Shown one piece after another: positions 28,263-36,889 of a stretch of DNA of 64,000 bases. Origin of the DNA: Microbulbifer yueqingensis (GTDB taxonomy: Bacteria; Pseudomonadota; Gammaproteobacteria; Pseudomonadales; Cellvibrionaceae). A program made the translations under genes and the position numbers. The stretch lies in contig NZ_FNFH01000001.1 of assembly GCF_900100355.1 (NCBI RefSeq), positions 758,963-822,962 on the forward strand, written 5' to 3'. Each line of letters starts with the position of its first letter. Position 1 is the first letter of the stretch. The notes under the pieces are model-generated. The model was not told the DNA's origin, did no database searches, and was given only the letters and a program-made list of their open reading frames with translations.

Positions 28263-29105
28263 ATGAAAAGCCACTGGACAAGAGATCCGGTCCTGCATTT
28301 CGCCATTATCGGCAGCCTGCTCTTTGGCGCCAGCAGCCTGTACCGGGACAAGCGCGCGGATGGCGGCGATATCACCGTGACCGGGGACCGTATCGACCAC
28401 CTGGCGGCCATTTTCGAGCGCAGCTGGCAGAGGCCTCCGGACGCGACGGAACTCCGGCAACTGATTGACGAGCATGTCCGTGAGGAAATCCTTTACCGGG
28501 AGGCCGTGCGCCTTGGCCTGGACCAGGACGATACGGTGGTCCGCCGCCGGATGCGCATGAAGATGGAGCTGCTGGCCGGTGACCTGGCCGATGCCATCGA
28601 GCCGGGTGACGAAGTACTGCAGGCCTATTACCGCCGGCATATTGACCGCTACATGGTGCCGGCCCGGTATACGTTCGAGCAAATCTACCTGGACAGCAAC
28701 CAACGGGCCGAGGTCGCCGAGGATGCGCGCCTGATCCTGGGCAGGCTCGCTGCCGGCGACAACCCCCGCGAGCTGGGCGACACGAGCCTGTTACAGCCCA
28801 GTCATAAGGAAGCAAGCGAGGAAAACCTTGCGCGGCAGTTCGGCGGTAGTTTTGCCCTGCAGCTACGGGAACTGGAGCCCGGCCAGTGGGCGGGACCGGT
28901 GACGTCAGCCTATGGCGAACACCTGGTGCGGGTCAGCGCCCGCCTGCCCGCCCACGAACCGGGTTTTACCAGTGTGCGTGACACGGTTCTGCGGGACTGG
29001 CAGGCGGACGAGCGGCAGAAAATCCTGCAAACCCAGTACGAGACCCTGCGCGGGAATTACCGCGTGGAGATTGTCGCCCGGGGGAGGGAGGCCACCAGCC
29101 AATGA
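28263..29105 (+). CDS. Parvulin-type peptidyl-prolyl isomerase, membrane-anchored
   Basis: A 280-residue envelope protein from the chosen start. An N-terminal hydrophobic anchor (FAIIGSLLFGASSLY) is followed by a SurA-like N-terminal helical domain and, from about residue 130, a PpiC-type rotamase region (PARYTFEQIYLDSNQR ... LEPGQWAGPVTSAYGEHLVRV). The ATG at 28263 has GGAG 7 bases upstream; the upstream in-frame sequence is not protein-like. Its TGA overlaps the ATG of the HupE-like gene by 4 bases, so the two are coupled, and the pair probably assists folding of or cooperates with the HupE-type transporter. Confidence 0.85.
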   Translation: MKSHWTRDPVLHFAIIGSLLFGASSLYRDKRADGGDITVTGDRIDHLAAIFERSWQRPPDATELRQLIDEHVREEILYREAVRLGLDQDDTVVRRRMRMKMELLAGDLADAIEPGDEVLQAYYRRHIDRYMVPARYTFEQIYLDSNQRAEVAEDARLILGRLAAGDNPRELGDTSLLQPSHKEASEENLARQFGGSFALQLRELEPGQWAGPVTSAYGEHLVRVSARLPAHEPGFTSVRDTVLRDWQADERQKILQTQYETLRGNYRVEIVARGREATSQ

Positions 29106-30127
29106 GATTCCTGCTGATTGCTCTCGTCGCCGCAACGGCCACCCTGTTCTCACTGAAGGTACCGGCGCATGAAGTGCGCCCGGCACTACTCTCCATGGAC
29201 CAGCTCGCGCCGCAGCTTTTCGATGTCAGCTGGCGCGTGCCCGCCCGCGGCGACCGGCGCCTGTCCCTGGACGTGCAGTTTGCCGAGGACGTCCGCCGCA
29301 CCCGGCCCTCCCGGGGCGGCTTTGCCCACGGTTTCTATACCGAGAGCTGGACCGTGGAGCATCCGGAGGGACTGGCAGGTACCCGCGTCGCCATCGATGG
29401 CCTCGAACGGACCATGACCGACGCGCTGGTGCACATCCGGTGGCAGGATGGCCGCCAGCAAGTGTTGCGCCTGCTGCCGGACCGGACGGAATTTACCGTT
29501 GACGCAATGGCAGGCCCGGGCCAGGTGGCCGGAACCTATTTCCTGCTCGGGATGGAGCACATCCTCCTCGGCATCGACCACCTGCTGTTCGTACTCGCCC
29601 TGCTGTTGCTGGTCAACGGCTGGAAACCCCTGGTGGCTACCATCACCGCTTTTACGCTCGCCCACAGTATTACGCTGGCGACAGCGGTGCTGGGGCTGGT
29701 GTCGGTACCCCAGGGGCCGGTTGAGGCGGTGATTGCGCTGAGTATCGTATTTGTCGCCGCCGAGGTGATATACCGGCTGCGGGGGCGCAGGACGCTGGCG
29801 GTTCGCAGGCCGTGGGTGGTGGCATTCGGGTTCGGGTTGCTGCACGGGCTGGGGTTTGCGGGCGCGTTGGCCGAGATCGGCCTGCCCCAGCACGCGGTGC
29901 CGCTCGCGCTGGCGCTGTTCAACGTCGGGGTGGAGGCGGGCCAACTGGCCTTTGTCGGCGCCGTGTGCGGCCTGTGGCTGGCGATAAGGCAGCTGCCGGT
30001 GGTACGTGCACGGGAGCTGCGCACCGGTACGGCAGCGGCGGTCCCTGTCGCCACCCCGCTGGCCTACCTGGTTGGCGGACTGGCGACCTGGTGGCTGCTC
30101 GAGCGCAGCCTGGCGCTTTTTCTGTAG
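29102..30127 (+). CDS. HupE/UreJ-family membrane protein
   Basis: A 341-residue protein with a signal peptide (cleavage near VPAHE), a soluble periplasmic domain of about 130 residues, and a HupE/UreJ-like membrane domain from about residue 150. The metal-transport type motif GMEHILLGIDHLLFVLALL is present, with further His in FTLAHSITLA and FGFGLLHGLGFAGALAE. HupE and UreJ are nickel or cobalt permeases of hydrogenase and urease loci, but neither enzyme is in this window, so the substrate is uncertain. It is translationally coupled to the PpiC-like gene. Confidence 0.85.
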   Translation: MRFLLIALVAATATLFSLKVPAHEVRPALLSMDQLAPQLFDVSWRVPARGDRRLSLDVQFAEDVRRTRPSRGGFAHGFYTESWTVEHPEGLAGTRVAIDGLERTMTDALVHIRWQDGRQQVLRLLPDRTEFTVDAMAGPGQVAGTYFLLGMEHILLGIDHLLFVLALLLLVNGWKPLVATITAFTLAHSITLATAVLGLVSVPQGPVEAVIALSIVFVAAEVIYRLRGRRTLAVRRPWVVAFGFGLLHGLGFAGALAEIGLPQHAVPLALALFNVGVEAGQLAFVGAVCGLWLAIRQLPVVRARELRTGTAAAVPVATPLAYLVGGLATWWLLERSLALFL

Positions 30128-30139
30128 GGGAAACCGGGA

Positions 30140-30616
30140 TCAGTCCTGGAACAGCAGCTCCAGCGGGTAGCCCTTGAAGGGCTTGGTTTTCTCGATAACC
30201 AGGTGCGAGGTCATGCGCGAGATGGCCGCATCCTCATTGGCGAGCAGCTGCTCGGAAACCCGGTTGAAGTCCGCCGCATCCGGGCAGATGAAGCGCAGCA
30301 TGTAATCGAACTCCCCTGACATCTTCACGCAGGAGACTATCTGCGGGATATCGTTGATGGCGCGGCGGAAGCTCTCGCTGGTGCGCGCGTCCTGGCGCTT
30401 GAGGGCCACATTGACGTAGAACTCGGCGTGGCGGACCTTGTCCAGGTTCACCTCGGCCAGGAACTCGCGGATATAGCGCTCGCTGGTGAGGCGCTTGACC
30501 CGGGCCAGGCACGCGCTCTCGGACAGGCCGATCTGTTCGCTCAGGTTCAGGTTGCTGATGCGCGCATTGGTCTGCAGCGCCTGCAGGATTTTCAGGTTGT
30601 GCCGATCGATTTTCAC
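30140..30616 (-). CDS. Lrp/AsnC family transcriptional regulator
   Basis: A 158-residue regulator with an N-terminal helix-turn-helix (LKILQALQTNARISNLNLSEQIGLSESAC is the region, residues 8-36) and a C-terminal RAM ligand-binding domain (VKMSGEFDYMLRFICPD). It would sense an amino acid. The aminotransferase gene lies 123 bases upstream on the same strand and may be co-regulated. It converges with the HupE-like gene, leaving only 12 bases. Confidence 0.93.
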   Translation of the reverse strand: MKIDRHNLKILQALQTNARISNLNLSEQIGLSESACLARVKRLTSERYIREFLAEVNLDKVRHAEFYVNVALKRQDARTSESFRRAINDIPQIVSCVKMSGEFDYMLRFICPDAADFNRVSEQLLANEDAAISRMTSHLVIEKTKPFKGYPLELLFQD

Positions 30617-30739
30617 GGTTTTGTTGATCTTCTACCACGGAGGGGCCAAGGATACCGGCATTCGCGCCGGGCCGAAACAGCGGGCCGGGCGGGCCAGCGC
30701 CCGGCTCGCGACACGGGTGGGCCCCGGAGGGGGGACCGG

Positions 30740-31933
30740 TCAGCCCGCCTGGCGATTGCCGCGGGTGACAAAGGCCTCGATGCGGTCCAGCGCCCGGCGC
30801 AGGTCGGCCTCGTCGGCCGCCAGGGTCAGGCGCACATGGTTCACCGCGCTGGGGCCGAAGGGCGTGCCGGGCAGCACCGAGACATGCTCGGCATCCAGCA
30901 GCGACTCGGCGAATGCCAGCCCGGATTCCGCCACCCCGGACACGTCCACCATCACGAACATGCCCGCCTCCGGCGAGGCACAGCTGAGCCCGGGAATCCG
31001 GGCAATGCGCTCGACGATCAGGTCGCGGCGCTGCTGGTAGGCCTCGCGCATCTGGCTGACAAAGTAGGAATCGAACTCCAGCGCGAAGGCGGCCGCCTCC
31101 TGGATAAACTGCGGACAGCCGAAGATGGTCGCACCGGCGAACTGGGCCAGCCGCCCGGTCAGCTCACCGCGCGCCACGGCCCAGCCCAGGCGCCAGCCGC
31201 TCATGGCGTGGGACTTGCTCAAGCCATCGATCACCACCACGTTATCCAGCTCCTCCGCGGCAGTGCGCAGGGAAGTGTGGCGACGGGCAAAGGTGATCAT
31301 CGAGTACATTTCGTCGCTCACCAGCCAGATATCGCGCTCGCGACAGTAGGCGGCAAGGTCACGTAGCTGCTCGGGAGTGGCCATCGCCCCGGTGGGGTTC
31401 ACCGGCGTGTTGATCATCACCACGCGGGTCTCCGGGCCTATAGCCGCCTTGATCGCCTCCACGTCGAAGGCGAAATTGTCCTCCGCCGGGCAGGCAACCT
31501 TCTTCATTTCCAGGCCCAGCGCGTTGCAGATGGGCACATAGCCGATATACATCGGCTCGGGAATCAGGATCTCTTCTCCCGGGTTCAGCAGGCACGCCAG
31601 CACGGCATAGATCGCATTGGTGCCGCCGGGAAATACCACCACGTCGTCCGGGCTGCACGGGTGCGGGGACACCTTGCTCTCGATGGTGGCGATGGCACGG
31701 CGCAATACCGGCTCACCGGCATCCGGCGAATAGTGGGTACGCCCCACCCCCAGGCGCGCGCGGGTATAGTCCAGGATGGGCTCGGGAGTGTCGAAGTTGG
31801 GATCGCCCACACACAGGAAAATCACGTCCTCGCCCTTGTCCGCCAGCTGGTGGGCGCGGTCGCTGACGGCCCATACATTGGCGTCGGCCTGGTTCAGGCG
31901 GTCACTGGCGGCGCTGAAGTGGGGCTTGTACAT
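30740..31933 (-). CDS. Class I/II pyridoxal phosphate aminotransferase
   Basis: A 397-residue fold-type I aminotransferase. The PLP-binding Lys240 lies in DGLSKSHAMSGWRLG, with NTPVNPTGA, the Asp of LVSDEMY and the phosphate-binding Arg of the WRLG segment. It resembles aspartate-type aminotransferases and arginine:pyruvate transaminase (AruH), but the substrate cannot be fixed from sequence. The adjacent Lrp regulator suggests amino-acid catabolism. No strong ribosome-binding site was checked beyond the ATG at 31933. Confidence 0.88.
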   Translation of the reverse strand: MYKPHFSAASDRLNQADANVWAVSDRAHQLADKGEDVIFLCVGDPNFDTPEPILDYTRARLGVGRTHYSPDAGEPVLRRAIATIESKVSPHPCSPDDVVVFPGGTNAIYAVLACLLNPGEEILIPEPMYIGYVPICNALGLEMKKVACPAEDNFAFDVEAIKAAIGPETRVVMINTPVNPTGAMATPEQLRDLAAYCRERDIWLVSDEMYSMITFARRHTSLRTAAEELDNVVVIDGLSKSHAMSGWRLGWAVARGELTGRLAQFAGATIFGCPQFIQEAAAFALEFDSYFVSQMREAYQQRRDLIVERIARIPGLSCASPEAGMFVMVDVSGVAESGLAFAESLLDAEHVSVLPGTPFGPSAVNHVRLTLAADEADLRRALDRIEAFVTRGNRQAG

Positions 31934-32108
31934 CGTTCCTTCCCGGTTGTTATCGATAACACTAAGTTAACAACCGCGCGGGTAATCGATGGCGATTTAC
32001 AGCGGCAGTTTTCGCATTCCTGCGGCAATTTCAGCGCCTTTACCGCAGAAAATTCGGCTCCCGCGCCCAGCCGGCGCGGCACCCGGAACCGGGTACCGCG
32101 GGCAACGC

Positions 32109-34289
32109 TCAGAAACGGTAATTGATATTCAGCCCGCCGACCTGGTCCTCGGGACGCACCAGGATATTGCCGCTGAACTGCAGCTTCTCGGTCACGTTGA
32201 GGCCCACCATGGCACCGGCGCCGTTCTGGAAGAAGCCGCGGCCGTCGCTGTCGTAGGCCCGCAGGTAGGCACGGTTGCCGCGGATGGACTTGAGGCCCAC
32301 GCGGACATCGGCGTAGTCGTCCCCGTCATTACCTTCTACCCAGACCTCGCCAAACCAACGCCACTCGGCATTTTCCGGGGCATTGTAGAAGAATCCTGCG
32401 CGGTAGCGCAGGTATTCCCGATCCTGCCCGGAGACCCTGAGGCCAATGGGATCGAGTGATTCGCCGCTGATACTGCTCACATACCTCAGGTCCGGGTCGG
32501 TGTGCTCGCGGAAACTATCCACCTCGACCTCGGTCCACTCCACCGAGACAAATGGCCCGATCTGGCAGGGCAGCGCCGGTGCAGTATCGTAGCCACCGCG
32601 GACGAAGACCCCGGCGGCGTCGCCGTCGGCGCCCGCCCGCACCCGTGTGGTGAACTCCTGTCCCAGGTGAATGCGGCGGTCGATCTCGTCATAGTCGATG
32701 TCGCTGTAGGTCAGGCCCCCGTCGACAAACCAGCGCTCGTCATTCCAGCGCGCGATCCAGCTGAAATTGAGGTTGTCGGCCTCGAGCCACAGGTTGTCAG
32801 GTGTGTACTCGGTGGAGCCATAGGAGAGCGCCAGGGCCCACTCGAAATTCTCCCCGGCGTCGAAACTGAACCCAAACAGGCCGTCCCAGGCACTGTCGTC
32901 AAACTGGGGCGCCAGGCCCCCGTCCAGTTCGGTGCGCTGCCAGGCACCGCCGAAGAAAATGGTGGTGGTGGGCTCCCTGAAACGCTGGGCCACCAGGTGG
33001 TGGTCAATATTGGTGTGGTGGGTGCGGTAATTCTGGTAGCCCAGGTCGGGCAGCATCGCGAACCCGACCGGCGCGCTCAGCACCGAGTAGTAATAGTCGC
33101 CCAGCAGTTCCTGCGCCGCCAGGGTCGGGTGGAAACCGTCATAAAAAAACAACCGGTCCGGGTCCGGGGCACTGCCGAGCTGGCTGTAGACCGGATCCGG
33201 GTTGGCGCAGGCCCCGGCGAGGAAGCAGGTGGCATCCTGGTCGATATCGGCAAAGCCGAACAGCGCCGGGCGCTCCAGCGCCAGCGCCGCGATACCGGCA
33301 CTGTCGAGGATCAGCGCATTCCTCCCCAGCAGCACCAGCTGCCGGCGCAATTCCTCATTGAACAGCGCCGTGCCGATATTGGCGGCACTCACCGCAGCCG
33401 GGCCCAGGCCGTTCATGAGTGGCGTATTGCCCACCTGCGGCACATTGGACACAGCGATATAGTCCGCCCCGGCCGCGCTGAGCTCGGCCACGGCAAACGT
33501 CAGGAAGGTGGCTGCGCGCTCCATGGTCTCCGGAGTGACGGTGCCGGCAAGGGTGTTGGCGATAATATTGTTGCCGCCCCCGTTGAGGTAGAAGAGCGCA
33601 TTGGGATCGACGCTGTTTCGCTGCAGGAAGCCCTGGCCGCTGGCATTGGGCACGCCGGTCAGCCCGATCCCGTTGGTCGGGTCATCCACCAGCGCCTGCA
33701 GGGCAGCCGGATCATTGAATGCCGAAATCGCCGCCAATACTTCCGCCGGCGGCAGGTAGGGGCTCTCGCCCGCGGCAAAGTCACAGACCCCGTCGGGGCC
33801 GCAGCGGGTGGAATCCGGCAGGATGGTGGTCAGGCGGTTGTGGTCGGCCACCGTCGTGTCCGGGAACAGCTCCCGGAAGCGCTGCGGCCCCACCACATCG
33901 AGCAGCACGTCCGCCGTGCGGTTGCCCCCCACCGCCCAGTTGGTGCCATTGGCGAGCAGGGACTGCAACACCTGCGCGGCCTGCTCTTCCGGCGTTCCCG
34001 GGGCCGGCGCACAGGGTATGGCACCGCCGAAGGCGGGGCCGAGACCGAAGCAGGAGGGCCTCAGCGGAATGCCCAGGCGATCCGCGGTGAAAGCAATAGC
34101 CGGCTGGCGTGGCGTATCCCCGTCCGGGTCCATATTGGTGAAGACGCCGGCGTTACCGCTGTCGGACAGACTGTCGCCGAAGACGTAGATAGCGCTGTAG
34201 AGGCCCTCGGTAGTGCTTTCATCGGCAAAGCTGGCCGGAGCCACAGCCAGGGCCACGGCCAGGCTGGCCGTTTTCAGCGGGAATCCCAT
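32109..34289 (-). CDS. GDSL-type autotransporter esterase/lipase
   Basis: A 726-residue outer-membrane protein of the EstA type. A signal peptide (residues 1-22) precedes a passenger with the GDSL block VFGDSLSDSGN (Ser40), block III in NGGGNNI, and the catalytic DxxH in YDGFHPT. From about residue 420 comes a beta-barrel autotransporter domain ending in Phe (LNINYRF). Two disulfide-compatible Cys pairs are present in the passenger. It presumably hydrolyses short-chain esters or rhamnolipid-like substrates at the cell surface. The ATG at 34289 has AGGAG 6 bases upstream. EstA of Pseudomonas is 646 residues, so the passenger here is slightly longer. Confidence 0.9.
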   Translation of the reverse strand: MGFPLKTASLAVALAVAPASFADESTTEGLYSAIYVFGDSLSDSGNAGVFTNMDPDGDTPRQPAIAFTADRLGIPLRPSCFGLGPAFGGAIPCAPAPGTPEEQAAQVLQSLLANGTNWAVGGNRTADVLLDVVGPQRFRELFPDTTVADHNRLTTILPDSTRCGPDGVCDFAAGESPYLPPAEVLAAISAFNDPAALQALVDDPTNGIGLTGVPNASGQGFLQRNSVDPNALFYLNGGGNNIIANTLAGTVTPETMERAATFLTFAVAELSAAGADYIAVSNVPQVGNTPLMNGLGPAAVSAANIGTALFNEELRRQLVLLGRNALILDSAGIAALALERPALFGFADIDQDATCFLAGACANPDPVYSQLGSAPDPDRLFFYDGFHPTLAAQELLGDYYYSVLSAPVGFAMLPDLGYQNYRTHHTNIDHHLVAQRFREPTTTIFFGGAWQRTELDGGLAPQFDDSAWDGLFGFSFDAGENFEWALALSYGSTEYTPDNLWLEADNLNFSWIARWNDERWFVDGGLTYSDIDYDEIDRRIHLGQEFTTRVRAGADGDAAGVFVRGGYDTAPALPCQIGPFVSVEWTEVEVDSFREHTDPDLRYVSSISGESLDPIGLRVSGQDREYLRYRAGFFYNAPENAEWRWFGEVWVEGNDGDDYADVRVGLKSIRGNRAYLRAYDSDGRGFFQNGAGAMVGLNVTEKLQFSGNILVRPEDQVGGLNINYRF

Positions 34290-34412
34290 CTCGCACTCCT
34301 TTGCTTGCGCATTAACATTTATTGGTTGGCGATGGTCGCAATGGGCAAGTATAGACATGCCATTGCTGTCACTTCCCGCAACAGGGGCAAATCGTTCCCG
34401 CGGGCGGGTCGT

Positions 34413-35879
34413 TCAACCTTTCAGCTGTGCAAACGCCTCGATCGCCCGCTTGCGCGTCTCCTTTACGTCGCAAATCGGTCGCGGGTAGTCCGGGGTGTCG
34501 GGTGGGCAGTGAATGTCATCACCGCGCACACCCCGCAGCTCCGGCACGAAACGGCGGATGAAATCACCCCGCGGATCGAATTTTTTTGACTGGCTGTAGG
34601 GATTAAATACGCGGAAATAAGGCACGGCGTCAGTGCCGGTAGAGGCCGCCCACTGCCAGCCGCCGTTATTGGAGGCAAAATCGGCATCCACCAGGTTGTT
34701 CATGAAATGGCGCTCGCCCCAGCGCCAGTCAATCAACAGGTTCTTGGTCAAAAACGAGGCCACGACCATGCGCAGGCGATTGTGCATCCAGCCCGTCTGC
34801 TCCAGCTGTCGCATGGCGGCGTCCACTATGGGGACGCCGGTCTTGCCCAGGGTCCAGCGCCGGAATGCCAGCTCATCGCCGGACCAGGGCACGCGCTCGG
34901 TTTCCGGCTTGAATGGCTTGTGCATACACAGGCGGGGATAGGCGTCCATGAGGTGGGTATAAAACTCGCGCCATATCAGCTCTCCCAGCCAGCAGGCGAT
35001 ACCGTCGCTGCCGCCGCTCCAGCGGTCATTATTATGCTCGAGCGCCATATGCGCACACTGGCGCACGGAGATGGCGCCGCTGTTGAGATAGGGAGAAAGG
35101 CGCGAGGTGGCATCGATAGCAGGGAAGTCCCGCTCATCCTCATAGCCGTCGATGATCTCGCTGAATTCATCCAGGCGCCGCGCCGCGGCCCGCTCCCCCG
35201 GCTGCCAGCCCAGCACGGTGCCGCCCCGCTCTGCAGACAGTTCATAGCCCGCCAGCGAATCGGGAACGGTCTGCACCAGGTTGTTTGGTCCCTGTACTTC
35301 AATCCACGCCGGCCAGTCCCCGTTGTCCTTCCGGCTGTGCGGCGCCGGCAGAGGCTGGTAACTGTCGCCCCCATACTGGCTGATAAAGGCGCGCTTGAAC
35401 GGCGTAAACACCTTGTAAGCCTCACCACTGCCGGTACGGATCGAGCCCGGCGGCACCAGGGTGCGATCGGTGGCATATTCCACCGGCACGTCGATTTCCC
35501 GCAACGATTCGCGCACCGCGCGGTCCCGGCGCTGCTCGTCGAGGGGGTACTCTGCGTTGGCATACACTGCATCGATGGACAGCTTCTCTGCGATCTGGCG
35601 CAGGGCAGCCGGCACCTGGCTGAATTCACCCAGCTCGAGGAAATACAGGGGGATATTGCGCTTGCCCATCTCTTCCTGCAGTTCCCGCAGGCAGGCCATG
35701 CGGAAAGACACCAGCGGCTCGCCCTCCTCATGGTCCCGCCAGGTTTTCGGGCAGGCGATAAAGATTGCCGCCAGCTCGCGGCATCCCTTCGCCGCGCGAT
35801 GCAGGGCGGTATTGTCGTGCAGCCGCAGGTCGCTGCGCAGCCAGACCAGGCCGCGAGCAAACGCCGCTTTACCGCTCAT
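34413..35879 (-). CDS. phrB: Deoxyribodipyrimidine photo-lyase (class I CPD photolyase)
   Basis: Light-driven FAD enzyme that splits cyclobutane pyrimidine dimers. The 488-residue product has the N-terminal antenna domain (GLVWLRSDLRLHDNTAL) and the FAD-binding C-terminal domain with LGELIWREFYTHLM, NNGGWQWAASTGTDAVPYFR and FNPYSQSKKFDPRG. The start overlaps the stop of the MerR-type gene by 4 bases (ATGA), so it is coupled to that regulator. It is the last gene of a DUF523/DUF1722-merR-phrB operon. Confidence 0.95.
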   Translation of the reverse strand: MSGKAAFARGLVWLRSDLRLHDNTALHRAAKGCRELAAIFIACPKTWRDHEEGEPLVSFRMACLRELQEEMGKRNIPLYFLELGEFSQVPAALRQIAEKLSIDAVYANAEYPLDEQRRDRAVRESLREIDVPVEYATDRTLVPPGSIRTGSGEAYKVFTPFKRAFISQYGGDSYQPLPAPHSRKDNGDWPAWIEVQGPNNLVQTVPDSLAGYELSAERGGTVLGWQPGERAAARRLDEFSEIIDGYEDERDFPAIDATSRLSPYLNSGAISVRQCAHMALEHNNDRWSGGSDGIACWLGELIWREFYTHLMDAYPRLCMHKPFKPETERVPWSGDELAFRRWTLGKTGVPIVDAAMRQLEQTGWMHNRLRMVVASFLTKNLLIDWRWGERHFMNNLVDADFASNNGGWQWAASTGTDAVPYFRVFNPYSQSKKFDPRGDFIRRFVPELRGVRGDDIHCPPDTPDYPRPICDVKETRKRAIEAFAQLKG

Positions 35880-36835
35880 GACAGGTACCCCCTCAGTTGC
35901 TCGATGGCCTCACCGGTGGCCGGGGGCAACAACACGCCGTTGCCCGACGAGGCGATCCGCGCCAGGTCCCGCTTCTGCAGTTGCACAAACTCGCCCCCAA
36001 ACCATACCGGCGCGCGCATGTTGCGCAGCGCGCGCCCCATCGCACTGCCGAAAATGACTATTGGCACGGCGTTGTGGCTGAAACAGAGGGCCCCGGTGGC
36101 GCGCAGCTTCTCCACTGCATAGGGCAACTCCGCCATTTCCTCCAGGGGACCCAGGCTCACCACCTCGATGCCTGCGGCCAGTAGACCGACCGCGAAGAGT
36201 TGCGCAAAAGCCTGCTGGTCGGCACCGGGAAAACTCACCAGCACCAGCCGTTTCCCGGAAGCCTGGCGCTGCTTGCCCAGGTTCTTTTGCGCAGCACGCG
36301 TGGCCACAGCGAGTTGCGCCGACAGCTGCTCCCAGAAAAATGCTCGCAGCACGCCCCCGCCAAAGCGGCTACGGCGACTCAGTTCCCGGTGCAGTGGCAC
36401 CAGCCAGCGATCGAGCAGCAGCGCAGGTGGGTAGGCGGAGAATAGCTGGTCGAGGTGGTGCCGAAGCCCGGGCGGGTCGAACCGGCCCGCCACGTCGAGG
36501 GTCTCCTGTACCCTGGCCGCCCAGGAGTCTTCAGGTACCGCAGGGGACTCAGCCAGTCCCCCGCCTTCCGTCCCCTCCAGCAACGGGCGCACCTTGCCGA
36601 TGGGCACCCCCCGCGCCAGCCAGACCTGGATTTCCCGGATACGCTCCACATCCGCAGCAGTGTAAAGCCGATGACCCTTGCCTGTGCGGGCGGGTACCAG
36701 CAGGCCGTAGCGGCGCTCCCAGGCCCGCAGGGTGACCGGGTTTACCCCGGTCCGCCGGGCAACTTCGCGGATCGGCAGCGCCTCACTGCCAGCGGTAGCG
36801 TCAGTTTCCGGGGAATCGATTTCAGTGACGCTCAT
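35876..36835 (-). CDS. MerR-family regulator with B12-binding-like domain (class II LitR/CarH-like)
   Basis: A 319-residue regulator. Residues 20-90 form a MerR winged helix (LPIREVARRTGVNPVTLRAW ... GHRLYTAADVERIREIQ). A helical four-helix-type domain follows to about 190, then a Rossmann-like cobalamin-binding fold. The cobalamin-ligating histidine motif (ExxH in CarH, with the pattern DxHxxG in methyltransferases) is degenerate here: GADQQAFAQL has no His. It therefore resembles the class II LitR regulators that act without adenosylcobalamin. It is coupled to phrB downstream and lies 54 bases after the DUF523/DUF1722 gene. It probably binds the TGTACA pairs upstream of the operon. Confidence 0.85.
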   Translation of the reverse strand: MSVTEIDSPETDATAGSEALPIREVARRTGVNPVTLRAWERRYGLLVPARTGKGHRLYTAADVERIREIQVWLARGVPIGKVRPLLEGTEGGGLAESPAVPEDSWAARVQETLDVAGRFDPPGLRHHLDQLFSAYPPALLLDRWLVPLHRELSRRSRFGGGVLRAFFWEQLSAQLAVATRAAQKNLGKQRQASGKRLVLVSFPGADQQAFAQLFAVGLLAAGIEVVSLGPLEEMAELPYAVEKLRATGALCFSHNAVPIVIFGSAMGRALRNMRAPVWFGGEFVQLQKRDLARIASSGNGVLLPPATGEAIEQLRGYLS

Positions 36836-36889
36836 GGGTAGCCACCTGTTCTGTTATGCCGGCGGAGCCGGTGCTCACCCCCATTCGGT

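Noticed and set aside
32502..34589. Long plus-strand frame opposite the autotransporter esterase
   Set aside because: Antisense to a protein with signal peptide, GDSL motif and barrel; the frame continues into photolyase and has no start signal.
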